DNA from: Tyto alba
Lineage: Eukaryota; Chordata; Aves; Strigiformes; Tytonidae
Direction: 5' to 3'
Assembly: GCF_018691265.1 (NCBI RefSeq)
Contig: NW_024881282.1
Span: 49,855,122-49,919,121, forward strand
DNA: 64,000 nucleotides
Made by a program: the position numbers and the translations under genes. Position 1 is the first letter of the stretch. The number at the start of each line of letters is the position of its first letter. A model generated the notes under the pieces. That model had not been told where the DNA came from. It ran no database searches and worked only from the letters and a program-made list of their open reading frames with translations. Below are positions 13,621 through 26,934 of the stretch, one piece after another.

Positions 13621-14304
13621 ATTAAGGCAAAAACCCTATTGCTTCTCTTTACACAATAGCATCTATTTTAGGAAGATGGAAGAACGGGAAAATGTTTCAT
13701 AGTATTACATGACTTGTCACAACTAATATTTACTCTCACAGTAAAAATGTGCACCTTTTACTATTTTGAATTTCTTCAGCTTCAGCTTTCAAAAGAAGAT
13801 TTTATGTATTTTCCTGATAGATTGAAGTTAGTTCAGAATAGTTTTGGAATTTAACAGTTGCCCAATTTTAGACCATTTTACACATGTTCCACTGATTTTT
13901 TTGTATAGTGACTATTTTTGAAGTATTGAAGGGAATATCTATAATAACTAACATTTGAAATAATGACACAAATCAAACAGATTCATAAATTAGTAATAAA
14001 TTGTAAGAAAACACCACAAGTTCTTCACATAGGCAGCAACAACAAATAATACATAGTTAGCAAAGCAGCTGAAGGAAATAAAAAATTAAAAAAATTATTG
14101 AGGAGATGTTTCTAGTCACTTTTAAGAATTAAACAGTGGATAAACCAAAAGTGGTGTTTGCATTACTAACACTATGCTGTACATTTTTATGGTGGTACAT
14201 AATCTTACTGCAAGACCAGTCATGTCTGGAACACATAGCAGCATAGGAAATAATCCCTATCGAAACAGATTATTACCCAAACTGGCAAGACCACAGCTCA
14301 GGAA

Positions 14305-14392
14305 GCATAATTACCCTTATTTTACTAGAGGAACAGAGTAGGTAAAGTTCTCAGACACATTTAAGCAGATAAGCAGCAAGTAAGTCTGTCAA
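14305..14392 (+). mobile_element. MIR-like SINE relic
   Basis: CCTTATTTTACTAGAGGAAC, AGAGTAGGTAAAGTTCTCAG, and then AGCAGCAAGTAAGTCTGTCA follow the MIR order (TTATTTTACAGATGAGGAAA, AGAGAGGTTAAGTGACTTGC, CACAGCTAGTAAGTGGC). It is more divergent than the copy at 30.2 kb. Confidence 0.5.
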
Positions 14393-14650
14393 AGCAGACA
14401 AACAGAAGATTAAAAAGTCCTAATAAATAGATAAATCCTATTTATTCTGTAACTTGTGCAGGGCAACTGAAAACATCTGTAACGGAACCAAAACTATACA
14501 AAATATTAAAGAGATCAGCCTAAATCCTTAACGACAAAGACATTCTTCCAGTCACCAAACACATCCTTTTTCCTACTCACCTGTTAGTATTCCAGGGTCT
14601 CCTTGTTTCTTTCTCACAGTTTAACATATTTCACATAGTAGCAATGGACA

Positions 14651-14672
14651 TATACATATATATATATATATA
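14651..14672 (+). repeat. TA dinucleotide microsatellite
   Basis: TATACATATATATATATATATA: 22 bases of alternating TA with one interrupting C. Length is probably polymorphic. Confidence 0.9.
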
Positions 14673-16204
14673 GGCACTTTAACTCTACTGATTTATGTGA
14701 GGAGTAAGCAAGCAAATACCTTCATATGATCTTGCCCATAGAGTCTTTTCTATCCAGAGACCGAAAACTGTCAGATACACATAAAAAAATTACAGAATTC
14801 CTCTCACAGGTAACATTTAGCCACACATTAGATGGGACTATGGGTGGCCTTTACACAGCAAACAGAATAAAAAAGCAAGCAAAGATTGAGTAGCAGATCC
14901 AGGGCACAAAGGCAGGATCGACCCCTTTTCACAGCTAATTTAGAAGTACTTTCTACCAATTAATTACCTTCAGGAAATCCAGAAGTCCTACTTAGAGCTT
15001 CCAGAACAATATGCTTGTCCCAGTTCTGCCACCTTCCCCACACAGGGAAAGCAAACGCCTTCTTGACTTATTTGAAGAAGGGAGTCTAAAAAAAAAAAGG
15101 GCAAACCAGAAACCAGAGAACCTCAAGAGGAAAAAACTGTCTTGGGGAGAAGGGAGGAGAAACAGGAGCAAATGCAGCCCTTGCTGTGAAGGGAAAAGAA
15201 ATGAGAGAAAGAAAAGGGAGGAAACCACACACTACACCTTTCTTGCACTAGAAAGGCAGGCAGAACAGAGAATAGTGATACATTCGTAAGAAGAGTAGAA
15301 GCAATCAATACATTCCCAGCTCGGGAAAGGAAAGGGAAAGGCAGCAAACACTGGCACTCTGACTGGAGATGAAGAGAAATAGGTTTGCAGGCAGAAGGAT
15401 AAAAAGTAAGAAGTATGCAGGGTAACTGGCATAAGGAAGAGGGGCTTACTAAAAAGAGGAGATTGGAAGATGACCCTAAGCAGAGAGTACTGGGAAGTAA
15501 AGAAGGTATGTACAGTAAGTTCAGTTACAGGAGTAATAGAATACATAGACTTGGGGTCATCTAAATGGCCCAGTGTGCCAGCATTTTCACTGCCTATCTG
15601 CCTAGCAATCAGTGAAATAGGTAGAGTTCAGAGGATCAACGCTTCCATACGTTTTGAAAGCTTCTCTGACCTAGACCTAAACCTACAGAAGAATCCTCAA
15701 TCACAACAAATCTGTCCTACTGCAGAGAATACTCTTTGGAACCTGTCAGCATTGTTCCCTAAATGCCCTGACATGCAACCAATCTGCTCCCCACTTCACT
15801 CTCGGGGCCACTTTTGCTCTGGCAACATTTGTCCAACTGAGGAATGACATAAGGAGTCTTGAAAAGTGAACCTGGCTCTCCTACAGGCCAGAATAGCTAT
15901 TTATTAATGATTTAAGTGCTTTCCTTCAGGAAGTGGATGACTCAGTACCTTGTCAAAAGGTAAAACACATTGGTTTAACAGCTCTAGTGGAAAGCAATTC
16001 TTTCCTATTCAAAAAATGTATCCATGTTCCTGCCAGTGTAAAATCTGACTCACCTTAAGCCATTGTACCCCATCTTAATGAAAGTCTTCTCAGATAAGTA
16101 CACTAGATATTCAGTCAATGATTAATGGCACTACCTGGCTCTGGTGAAGCACTGCTCATTAGCACATGTCATAAGTGCTTCATAAGACGCTGATACCAAT
16201 ACTC

Positions 16205-16325
16205 TGAAAATTAAAGGGAAACTGAGGCACATCATAATGAAATCGTTTGCCAAAGATCACCCAGCATGCTCCTCATATTACCTATGACACAGCTGAAGCT
16301 TCCTCAGCCTCAGCACTGTGACTCC
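16205..16325 (+). mobile_element. MIR-like SINE relic
   Basis: GGGAAACTGAGGCACATCAT is followed by TTTGCCAAAGATCACCCAGC, matching the MIR core order of GGAAACTGAGGC, then CTTGCCCAAGGTCACACAGC. The flank ends in GTGACTCCACTGC, like the MIR 3' part. It is clearly decayed. Confidence 0.65.
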
Positions 16326-18668
16326 ACTGCTATAAGAAAATAAGGTGAAACGTGCCGGCTACTCCGTTGAAGTTAATTGCATACAGTTCTTTTCTGCAAA
16401 GTGCTCTTGGGAAAAGGCATGCTCATGGGCAATTACACTGGATGAAGTGCTGGAAGTTTATGCTCTTTCTTTCCCTGAACAAACTTGTTTGTACACTCAC
16501 ACCATGGTAAAGACCATCTATAACTAAAATTAGGAGCAAAATTCCTTTATATGTGAGCTGAACTTGTCTTTGAAATCAACAAAATGCAGAGTCACAGTTA
16601 AGGCATTCAGTCTGATTCTCTCTATGCCAACATAAAATAACGTGATTGCAATCTTGATCTCAGATTAAATTAAATTAATTTTTAAAGACCCACTCCTACA
16701 TTTTTTGTTCCTGTAGCATCACTGCAGATCACAATTACTGAAAGTTAATTTAATTCTCTGACTTACCAAATAATCCAATTTTATTATACCTGAATTCTTA
16801 AATTAATTGCTTCACTTGCAACCTGCATCCTGTAATCATTTCTTATACAAAAGGTTCCAAATGGAATTTTCTTCAACAGGAAAAAAAGTCTTACTTATAA
16901 ACCCACAAAAATATGACTACAACATTCAACACAGTACTGTTACACAGCCACACAGGAAGGGATACATGTGACAATGCAGGTATCTGTAGCAGCTGTGCCT
17001 ACAATTATTTTAGTTGTTTAGACTTCCTTTATATTCAATGGACAGCACCAGTCACTTCTGGGTGCACTTTATCTCAACTTAAAGTAGACCTCCAAACACA
17101 TTGGGAGAATTGTACCCTAAAAGCACCCATCTCCTGTAATTCACTCCAAAAGTAGCCTTGGGTAACTAGCTCATACATACATTTCTGCATTGCAGACATC
17201 TAAAGTGAGGTGAGATTAATCCAATTACACTGTCCAAAAAGGCCATATGGAGACTGATTTCCCACTCTGTTACAAAAGTTCTGTACTAGTAATTAGTTCT
17301 GAAGAATTTCTGAACTGTGGAGATATAAAACTGAAGTGACAACATCCTTTTTCTATATATACAGTCTGACAACATATACCATATCTCAGTTTATTCTACA
17401 CTGTCATACTTTCATATAAGAAAATCAGCAAAGATAGGTATTAAAGAGAGGGCCCTACGGAGAGGGCAGAGGGCTTGCTGTCTGAAGGTGGATGTTCTAT
17501 ACCAAGCAGACAGCAAAGAAAAGCACTTACAATAATGAACTGGTGAAGCAGTTGCAGTGAAGGGAACAATAAAAAAAATCAGCAAACCAGCACACGGGAT
17601 TATGCAAAAGCTAGGAGGCAAGGGCAAGGGACCAGGTTTAAGGAGATACAAATGAGCTGGAAATCCATTCAGCATTATTCTTTTAAGGACTAAAAATTAC
17701 TTCGGTATTCTAAAAAGGAGTCATGAGAGGAAAATGTCACCAACACAAAACAGAAACCATGAACTACATCTGACTCTTGTTAGGGTAAAATAATCTACTG
17801 TTTTGTATATGAGTTGGAGTGAGGGAATGAAAAGAGACCATTAAAAGCTGACCCAGAAAATGCATTGCTCTTTCATCCTCCTTCCCACCAAAACTTGTCG
17901 TTTTTTTCCTAGAATATCAACTTCCTTTTTCTTTTTGGTTATGCTTTTGTGTGTTTCATTGTTTTTGTTTTAACCATAAGATTGAGATTCATCTGACTGA
18001 ATGCAGATGCCTACATTCTAGCTGTCTGATGCTTACTCAGTTGTACACAGCTGAGCCAGATGCCTAGGCTCCCTTTAAAGGCAATGGAGAGAGAAGCAAG
18101 TACTTCAGCTCATCCTGATTCATCTCATCTAAAAACATGCATCTAAAATAGGACAGATTAATTTCACCCTAAAAGTGCCTGGTTTATTTTCACTGGTGAT
18201 ACAGGGAGGTTAGAGGACTAGTCAACTGCAGGAGTCTACACAGTGAACATCCCAAGTGAGATGACATGAATCCCTCTGAAGATATTTTATCCTGCCACTT
18301 ACAGAGCAACCTTAGAAAATATGAAAGCATAAACAGTGCAAAAACACCTCTCTGAGTCTGCAAAGTCTGAGACAGCATCTTGCAGGCTCACCTATCCATT
18401 TATCTCATATAACACCAAATATCAGTAATAATAATTACACAGATCTCAATATATCTCTTCTTCACTCAATGTCCATCTTATTAGGAATTAAAGCTGTTTA
18501 TCTTGATTTAGTTCAGAATAATCCCTTTTGTGACATAAAAACTAAAATCAAAATCAGGAAGTATATTGGTATGAAAAAAAACACTGTGGTATCCAAGGTA
18601 TAAGCAGGGAGTGGGTGTTGAGGAGAGGAACAGTGGACTACCAACAAAAATTACACAACTGAATTTCT

Positions 18669-18766
18669 AAAAAAAAAAAAAAGGTCAATTTTCCATAAAA
18701 CCTCCACCCATCCATTTTGCTGCTTCTTCTCTCATTTAACAAAAAAAAAAAAAAAAAAAAAAAAAA
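18669..18766 (+). repeat. A14 and A26 homopolymer pair
   Basis: Two A runs, 18669-18682 and 18741-18766, are separated by about 58 bases ending in a pyrimidine-rich segment. The second is followed by CACCAAAACCCAAACCCAAC, an AC-rich degenerate simple repeat. Confidence 0.85.
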
Positions 18767-21700
18767 CACCAAAACCCAAACCCAACATTGAATACAGGTG
18801 ATTTATTAACATTCTTCTATTATGCAGTACTCAGTTCAAAACCAGTCTTGATTAAAATGCAATAGCACCACTTGTTTTTCAAATACAGTGGCATACAGTT
18901 AGGAGGCCTACAGTTCTTTTTCTATATGCTGGTATCCCTACAATTCAAGATTATGGTTACTTTCTCTCTAGCTAAGGGAAATGTGAATTACTCTATCCTC
19001 TTCCTCAATTACACTAGATTATATGCATATTATTCTCAGCGCTATTAGTATCAATAATAACTTCTTACAATCACCTTCATCTTCATTTATTAAAACAAGG
19101 CTCAGACTACGTACAGGTAACCACAAAGGTACCATTCTCTCATAAAGAGCTCCTGATTTAAGATGAGAATAAATATACAAAGTTTGATTGCTAATATATA
19201 CCTGACATATACTAGTATTCTTTGTTTTTAATGAATCAGTCACATTGCACACACATTAAATAGTTCCCTCCTTAAATTATTTACCCTGAACTATAGGTGA
19301 GGTGCCTTGTCAAAGACTTTTTTTTTAAATCCAGTGTCTTCTGACTCCCCCTCAAGAACTCCAGCTGGTTTAGTGAGACAGAAATTCCCTTTGCAGCAGT
19401 TATGTCCAGGCAAGACCAAAATATTTATCCATGTGCTCAGTTATCTTACTCTTTATACCCTATAGAGTCCCCACCTCACCAGAGAAGGAAGTCAAATGCA
19501 TCAGCCTATAGCTCCCGGGACTTCCCCTGGAGCCCTTTCTGTACATTACCCCAGCAATTCTCTGGCACAGTGTCATTTGTAAGGATGGTCTACGTCCCAC
19601 TGCCACAAGTTCTGCAGCTCCACATCTGGTTACATTCAGAAACTGAGGGTGGATGCCACCCAGCTCTGCAGACTTTCTAACAACTAATTCAGCTCTTTTA
19701 GTTAGTGATTCCCATATACCTAACCTCTAATTGATAGTTCCTGCAACTTATCTGTTACAAGGAATAAATTGAGCATGGGAATCAACCATTCTTCAGCAGG
19801 AAAGTCCAATGCAAACAATTCACTGCACTTCTCCATTACAGCCTTAAAAATCTGAGACTCCCTTTTACGCTCTGGCCCTCACTCAGTAAGCCAGAGCCAT
19901 ACCTGCTGTGTACTCTCAAGTCAGGCATGAACTACCTTAGTAGAATCACTTAAGATCACAAAAAAACTTTCAAATTTTGGCTAATATGTTTTGAATAACA
20001 GTTGAAATATATCCTTTATTCATGAAACATGCTGAAGATTTTTTAGAACTGCAAATGTAATAAAAGCAGCATAGAGGTTGTGAGGTTTTCTTAAAAATGT
20101 TGAACATATTTTTACAGTACTCTGTCAAACAGAAGCCTAAGGGTATCCACAATCAAATGGGTGTTTAAGTAAATTAGTATAATTTCAGTTCGGTTCAAAG
20201 TTCCTGAATTCATACATTATTCTTTATTTCTCAAAATCAGATAATTCTGCGATTCTAAGTTCATTCCAGGTATTAGAAGAGCATGTTACCAAGCACTCAC
20301 ACAAAGAATACACATTTGCACATTATTTTTGCAATGTGAACACAACAAGTAATATCCAAGTCACATTTCCAAAAACAATCGTTATTTGTTGGTACTAAGC
20401 AACCACAGCTGGATGCCCCATGAAATTTAGCTTATTGGGAAAAACACAGCATGAATTAGAGTGAAAGAACAATGTACATCAAGTGTAGTGAAAATGTGAT
20501 ATTAAAAAAAAAATAAAAAAGATTTCTCCAGGATTTGACAGATTTAACACATAAAATATGTTTTGATTAAGTCACATCTGCAGAACTTGCTCAAATACAG
20601 ATACAGAATAGCGTATATGCGTGTAAATTAATTACTTAAAAATTTGGTCAACTGAGTTGCAGTGTTACACTACATGTAGTGCACTGAATTAATTAAATTT
20701 TTACCCTCAGCAGGTTAGAAAGGACCAAGAGATGGGAGAAGTCTGGCTGTAATGTCTGTTGAGCAACCGGTGTGAACTTAAGGAAATCAACAACATCCCG
20801 TAGTTCTCCTCTAAGCCCAGTTGAGAACTCCGTAACTGCTTTCAAATCCAGGTGCTGCATTTAAACTGTGCTTCCTTAAGTAAACATATTCACCATACAC
20901 TCTTGTTTTTTTCCTTCTTCCCCAAGAGATGAAGTCCAACCATTCCTCAGCTCCCACTCAGAAGGTCATGCTGAAATGCATTTCACCTTCCTATCTTTGT
21001 CGTCTGAACCATTTTTCATGGTATGCAGCCTTACCCTGATAGTTGTGGAACAAGAATGTCCTGTTCATGCCATCAGTTATAACACAGTACTGTGGCAGGC
21101 TCCTGAGAGATCTCTGCTAAAGTCCTTCTATTGAGCTGTAAGAGCAGAGATAATTGCAAAGCCTTCTCTGGAATTCTTCAGCTGCCTCTATCCAAAATAT
21201 CTCATCTCTGGGAACTGCAGAAGTACTCACTGAGAAATTCTTTTCAGGGAATTAATTAGACTGCATCATGAGTCACCAGCACTAAATCCCTCTTTCATTT
21301 TCAGAAAATGAGCACTGTAATACACCAGCTTGGCTGTATTCTGTATTCTCTAACTGCACCTCCAAATACTACAAGAAAAATTAAGCTTAATGCATGTGAA
21401 TTTGATGAGTGTGAATGCTTCCTTATTTGATTAGGATAACAGAACATATTTGTTTAAATGAGTAAACATGTGCCTATGATTTCCTCCCTGTGGCAGAGAT
21501 GTAAAATGTTCAAATTAATTCCTAGAGGCTTTCCCTTTGGAATACCCACGTAAAAGCTGTAAGAAGTAATGAAGGAGATAGGTATATGCAGACTATGCAG
21601 CGTACTAGTACAAAATGTAACAATATGAGCCTAATCCTGAAGGTCTTAGTCCAGGCCACCATTTAGTGACACACCGAAGTACCTGAAGCACGTAAGCAAC

Positions 21701-23076
21701 CTGTCTTAAATTCCACAGTTTACACATATAAAATTAAGCAAGCAACTATGTACTTGGATGAATTTGGGTCTGTCTGCTTTCCCTTCATTTGGTAATAAAT
21801 TGTTAAAAAGTAAAGGTCTAAACTCATTAAAAGGAGCCCAAAGAAACTATGCCTACATGATTTTAACCATATATACTAGAAGGGAAAAAAAAAAATAAAA
21901 ACCAGTAATTTAATTTATCTTCTTTACTTTTTAATGTAATACAGAACTACCAGTTGACATTTGCTTATCAAGAAGTGCACACCCACAAGTTAACATGCTG
22001 CTGATACTCAGCAATAAAACCGGTATATATTTTAATAAAAAATTAAACTTACACTATTTCTAAAACTTTACTTACAATGTGGATGAGCCAATATTTTTAA
22101 AATCTGCAAATACACCTATAAACCTGTAACATACCATGCTAAATCATCAAAGATGCATAAAGGCATCTAATGTTGTTTTTATAGATTGTAAGGCCATTTA
22201 TCTGATGCCAAAACATCACTGAAAAAGCAACATTATATTCAAGGAGAGCTTTTCACAGGGAAATCATAATCATTTTCTATTCTGACAAACACAGCTGTTC
22301 TAGGGCTGGATAAGACCGAAACGGTCAGCTGGTAAGATGAGCTTTGGTGAAATGTTTGTCTTAGACATAAATTCTGTTGCAAATTTTAGGAACATGACAC
22401 AAAGAACAAAATTCAGGGGTAAATGACCATAACTAATCATGTTCTTCAGGTGGATACTGTCACATCATTTTCCTTGAATAATAAAAGATATCAGCTGCTT
22501 AGACAAAATGCTATTGGGACTTCATTTACAACAGAACCTTCATTTAGCCTCAGCACCAAAATCTCTCTCACATGTTCTGACACCACTGACAAGGACAAAA
22601 GCACATTATACTTTTTAATTAACTGCTTGTATGAGGAAATCTTTAAGGATGGACATACACAAGAGGTTGATGACATTATTTATACAGATAGGCCATCATC
22701 AATATTTAAGTGAGTTAGCAAATAAACTGGTACATCTCAAAATCCACTGTATTAAGAATCTCTTGTAATAATAAAACTGGATTCACAAATCCATGTTTTC
22801 CATTAGGAGTAACAGACAAAGATTTTCCCTTTTATGATGAGTACTTACGGAAGTGTTTACACAGTCACAGTTACTTCACTTCAAAGAGGAAATGCATCAC
22901 CATTTTACCAACCAGTTCCACATAGAATCCAAAAGAAAATTAAGTAATATAAAACTCAGAATTTGTGATGATTCTCCATTTATGATTACCTTGGGGATCG
23001 GTATGATCTGATAGCTATCTATTAATCCAGCCAATGTGTTCTGTAGTGATATGGTATAGCACTGTTGTTTGGTTTG

Positions 23077-23095
23077 TTTTTTTTTTTTTTTTTTT
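23077..23095 (+). repeat. T19 homopolymer
   Basis: A T run preceded by TTGTTTGGTTTG. On the TRHDE strand it is an A run. No retroposed body is recognised. Confidence 0.85.
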
Positions 23096-25639
23096 AACTA
23101 GAGTATTATGACATAATAAAACAAAAATTTTCAGTTTACGTCTCAACACAATTTATTTTTACAAACCACATACTTAATCTCATCAATGATTGAAATCAGG
23201 TCTGTTTGACGAGGTTTGTTTCCCTGAAGCATGATAATTAATATTCCTTATTTTTCTTTAGTTCTTTAAATACCACATAATAATCTCAATCCATTTGTCA
23301 TTTGCCTAAGACTGATTCACAACTAACTAAAATTAAACATGTTGTTCCACTTTCTCTCCTTTAGGCTTCAGAAATTACCCAGTACTTAAACATACCTTTA
23401 AAAACAACAACAAAACAGTGTGGCAGAGGTTGTTCCAGAGAGTTTCTTCCTGAATACAGGTCCTGCAGGATCATATTTTGATCAAAATATTGACTGAATT
23501 TTTATGTCAAGTTTTTTCCTTTTACTGTAATGCGTTACCTCCAGTTTATTTTCTATTTCTAATTCTTACCATTTGTTCCAAATTACTTAAACACCTGCAT
23601 TTGTTGCTCCTGTTTTACTGATCTAAACTAGGATGTGTGTCAGCAAAAGTCATTCCTTGCGTTTATTTGGGCATCGTTGTTTTTTGGACTGTTGGGGAAA
23701 AAAACAGAAGCTACCTGTAAAGTCTTACAAAGGTACTTTCTCCTTTGCCCTTTGCTGAAAACAACCATTACAAAGTAGAGCCAGAGAATCAGAAAAGGCA
23801 AATGTGTTTCAGGAACTCTGGTGCGTTGGCTGGTAACTCCACGTACACCGACCTTTATCAACACTTTATTTTAAGCCATGGAAACATCTGAGATACAGAT
23901 GCACCATTCTGTTCCTTCTACTCCCTGCCAGGGAAAGTAGTATGAGAAATGATGGCAGGGCAAAGTCTCATGAGCCACCGTTGCCATTTCTGCTTTGATC
24001 TCCTCCTCAAGCCTCCGGGAGCTGCCGTTTGCTGCTGCCTTTCAATGGAGAACAGGCAGGAGACAGTCTTGTACCACAAGTGGTTGCATCTTCCCAATTG
24101 CTCTACCTTGACTAAGCAATCTAGTCTAACGAGCTCTTCTTTAAAATAAAATGCTTTTATTAACATTTGTGCTCCATTTTTATTATTTCCAATCAAACCC
24201 ATACACAGTTCTCCCCAGCGAGCGGAATGTAGCACTCCTGAAGCACTGCAGGTGTATAGCAGTTTATATACCACACACAGTGGTCTCTATGTTGCTTCTT
24301 CAGAAAATACCACCTTAGCATGCACTAAACAGTGTAAAAGGTTAATGACAGTTTGGTTTGAGTCAATAAGGTGCTCAGATGCCTTAAGAGAGGTATTTTA
24401 AGTATCCTGAAGTACTTGCCTAGTTTTACCCACTAGCAACCACCAGCTGGAGTGGGACAGCCTGTGTAGTCTAAGTCAGGCACTCCTGAGGCTGCTCTGA
24501 ACTTTTCACGGACTCTGAGTTCCAATGGCTTTCATACTGGAAATAGTAACGACCTACAACCTTTTTATCCAAACAGAAAGAAATTATTTTCATTACGATG
24601 AAACTGTAATTTCTCTGTTACAATGCAATACAAACAAATGGATCCTGAAAGCACCTTCCACAAGCTGGGCACTGACCTGCTGCACTCGCAAGTCATGGAA
24701 CAGAAATCAGCACCACGTAAATGTACACCCAGGACTTAGTAGCATTCATAGATGACATCACAGCTAAATTAGGGAGAAAAAAAGCTCTCCCTTAACACTG
24801 TAATAAAGGAGCAGGTTGTAAATCCACCTTTATTTTATTGTAAGACTTTTAACTAGCTGGATACCATCTTATGTTTTTGATCTAGTTAAGTGAATAATTA
24901 AAAATAAAACCTATTTTACTATTAAATTTTACTATTTATAAGTATTTATCTAGTATTTCTTTCACTGTTAATGAGCTGCTCTCACTTTTCTGTGGTCACT
25001 TCATAGATGCACACTGTCACAATTTCAATGCAGTTGTGAACTGAGTGGATTTCACTCTGATACTAATCCTGGTTCTACTGGGTAGAATACAAGTTTGGGG
25101 TTTTTGTTTTATTTTGTTATTACAGTACCAATATCCTTCTCAGTGCCTGAGGAACAGAAGTAAAAGGCACAAAGTTTTTAGAGAGCCTTTCCAGTGACTG
25201 CAGTTAGCCCTCCTGTTCTTCCACATTCTTGCAGAGCATGTTATGCTGTAAATTTTCAAAGAGAATTACATTCAAAAGGGTGAGCAAGCCACTGCTTTCA
25301 ATTTCTTAAATTCTCCTTTGTCAGAACTGCTATTGCAACAAACAGGGAAGCTGAGCCTTTTCTTTGTGCAAATTTTCAGTTGAACTGATTTCCTAATGCA
25401 GAACATTGCCTTTGAGGGGAGGCAGGGAGCATGGTCTCCCTTTATTACTGTTAGAAATATATCTTCCATCACTCAACACAGAAAGCAGGAAAAGGCATTT
25501 TTAAAGAAGAGATATATTGTTAAGAAGGAAAAGGAAATTATACATACAGAGGTTTGGAAAATAATGAATTGTTTGTATTACAAAGCCAGGGCCAGTAACT
25601 GATCTCACTGCTGAGGTTAATTTTGTTTACAGGAAGGGA

Positions 25640-26290
25640 AAGAAGTGAATATTCTTGTCTATTCCAGTCATCCTCTTCTTTGTTTTGATTACTGTTTGTC
25701 ACTTGCCAAGACATATTCTATTGGGGGTACTTTTATAGTCACACTCCATCATACTGGTCTTGCCTGCTCTGATTGCTGCCAGAATTGTCAACCAGCACAC
25801 TTCAAAGCATGCAGCAGGCTGACGGAAATGACTTCAGATATTATCTGGCTCTCTACAGTGTCCTTGGTGCCCTTTCATCCCTTCTCTTATCTGGCTGTGA
25901 CTGCTCATCTAGGGCTATGACTCCTTTAGTTCTGTCTGGGATCTCTCTCCCTCACGCTGTTCTGGGTCTGGCTGCTCCCTCTGAGATGCAGCTGTCTTGT
26001 TTCTGCATTTTATTACAGCCGGTTGTTCCTTGCTGATTGTTGCTCCTCGTGTTATTCTTGCTGCACTCTCCTCCTCTGGTGATGCAGCTCTCCAGGGCTA
26101 TGATTCCTGCTGTCAGTTATTTCTGGTGTGGAAAGGCTGTCACGCTTTTTGCTTTGATTTAACAATTCTCAGATCCACTCTTGTGTTCAACAGGCTATAT
26201 TTCCTACTGCACTTGGGATATAACCACTTTACCCATCATCGTGGGAGGACACTATCTCTCTTCCAGCTGCACTAGGAAGACATACCCACT
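25640..26290 (+). repeat. Pyrimidine-rich block with a degenerate internal duplication
   Basis: This stretch is more GC- and pyrimidine-rich than the surrounding intron. It contains a degenerate direct repeat spaced about 185 bases: around 25890-25940 the sequence TATCTGGCTGTGACTGCTCA is followed by TCTAGGGCTATGACTCCTTT, and around 26075-26125 CCTCTGGTGATGCAGCTCTC is followed by CAGGGCTATGATTCCTGCTG. GATGCAGCT also occurs at about 25986 and 26082. No coding domain is recognised in its overlapping plus-strand open frames (25645-26275). It may be a decayed transposable element or LTR, or a local duplication. I cannot name a family. Confidence 0.5.
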
Positions 26291-26918
26291 TTCTGATGTA
26301 ACTTGAGAGCCTTGAATCATCTACCAGTACTGTTTATTAATGAACTATCACGACTTCTCATTTTTCTCTACATATTTGCGGCCCTAGTGGAGGATGACAT
26401 GCTCCTATGTGAAGAATGACTAGTATGTTGCTTTTGAAAGAAGCAAACATTACCCTCAACAGCTTAAGTGGAAAAACATTGTGTGCTGCAGGGCCGTACC
26501 GTCTGTTTCACTATGTGGGATTACCTGAATACCATTCTTCAGAGGTTTATGTCATGAGATTTTTTAACATGTGCAATCACTGTGGTCAAGAAAAGTGGAA
26601 ATGAAAAATATATTCCACTCTGAGGCATTTAAATAGCACAGTTTCAATGGTCATCTCTGAAGTGTAGAGAAAGAAGCATATCTTTAAAATGACAGCTGAA
26701 AGTCTAGCAGAGATGGGCACTTTAATGGCATCTAATTGATTTATGCCATATTGACAACAGTAAAGACAATGAAATTACAATGACATTCTATGACTGTCAT
26801 TTCACTGAACAAAAATTAGATGGAAGAAAGTTTCATCATTTCAATATTGTGTAGAAAATTGTGAAGAAAGAGATCACATGGACAATCCAAGGTCCCAGGG
26901 AGCACAAGGTAGACATTT

Positions 26919-26934
26919 AAAAAAAAAAAAAAAA
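26919..26934 (+). repeat. A16 homopolymer
   Basis: An A run, followed shortly by a second A-rich stretch near 26947-26956. It is a simple repeat only. Confidence 0.85.

Noticed and set aside
15470..15847. 125-codon plus-strand frame
   Set aside because: No family resemblance and no splice context. It sits in a purine-rich intron segment where chance frames are long.
23918..24274. 118-codon minus-strand frame in slightly GC-richer sequence
   Set aside because: No recognisable domain, no supporting splice borders, and a shorter frame on the opposite strand overlaps it.
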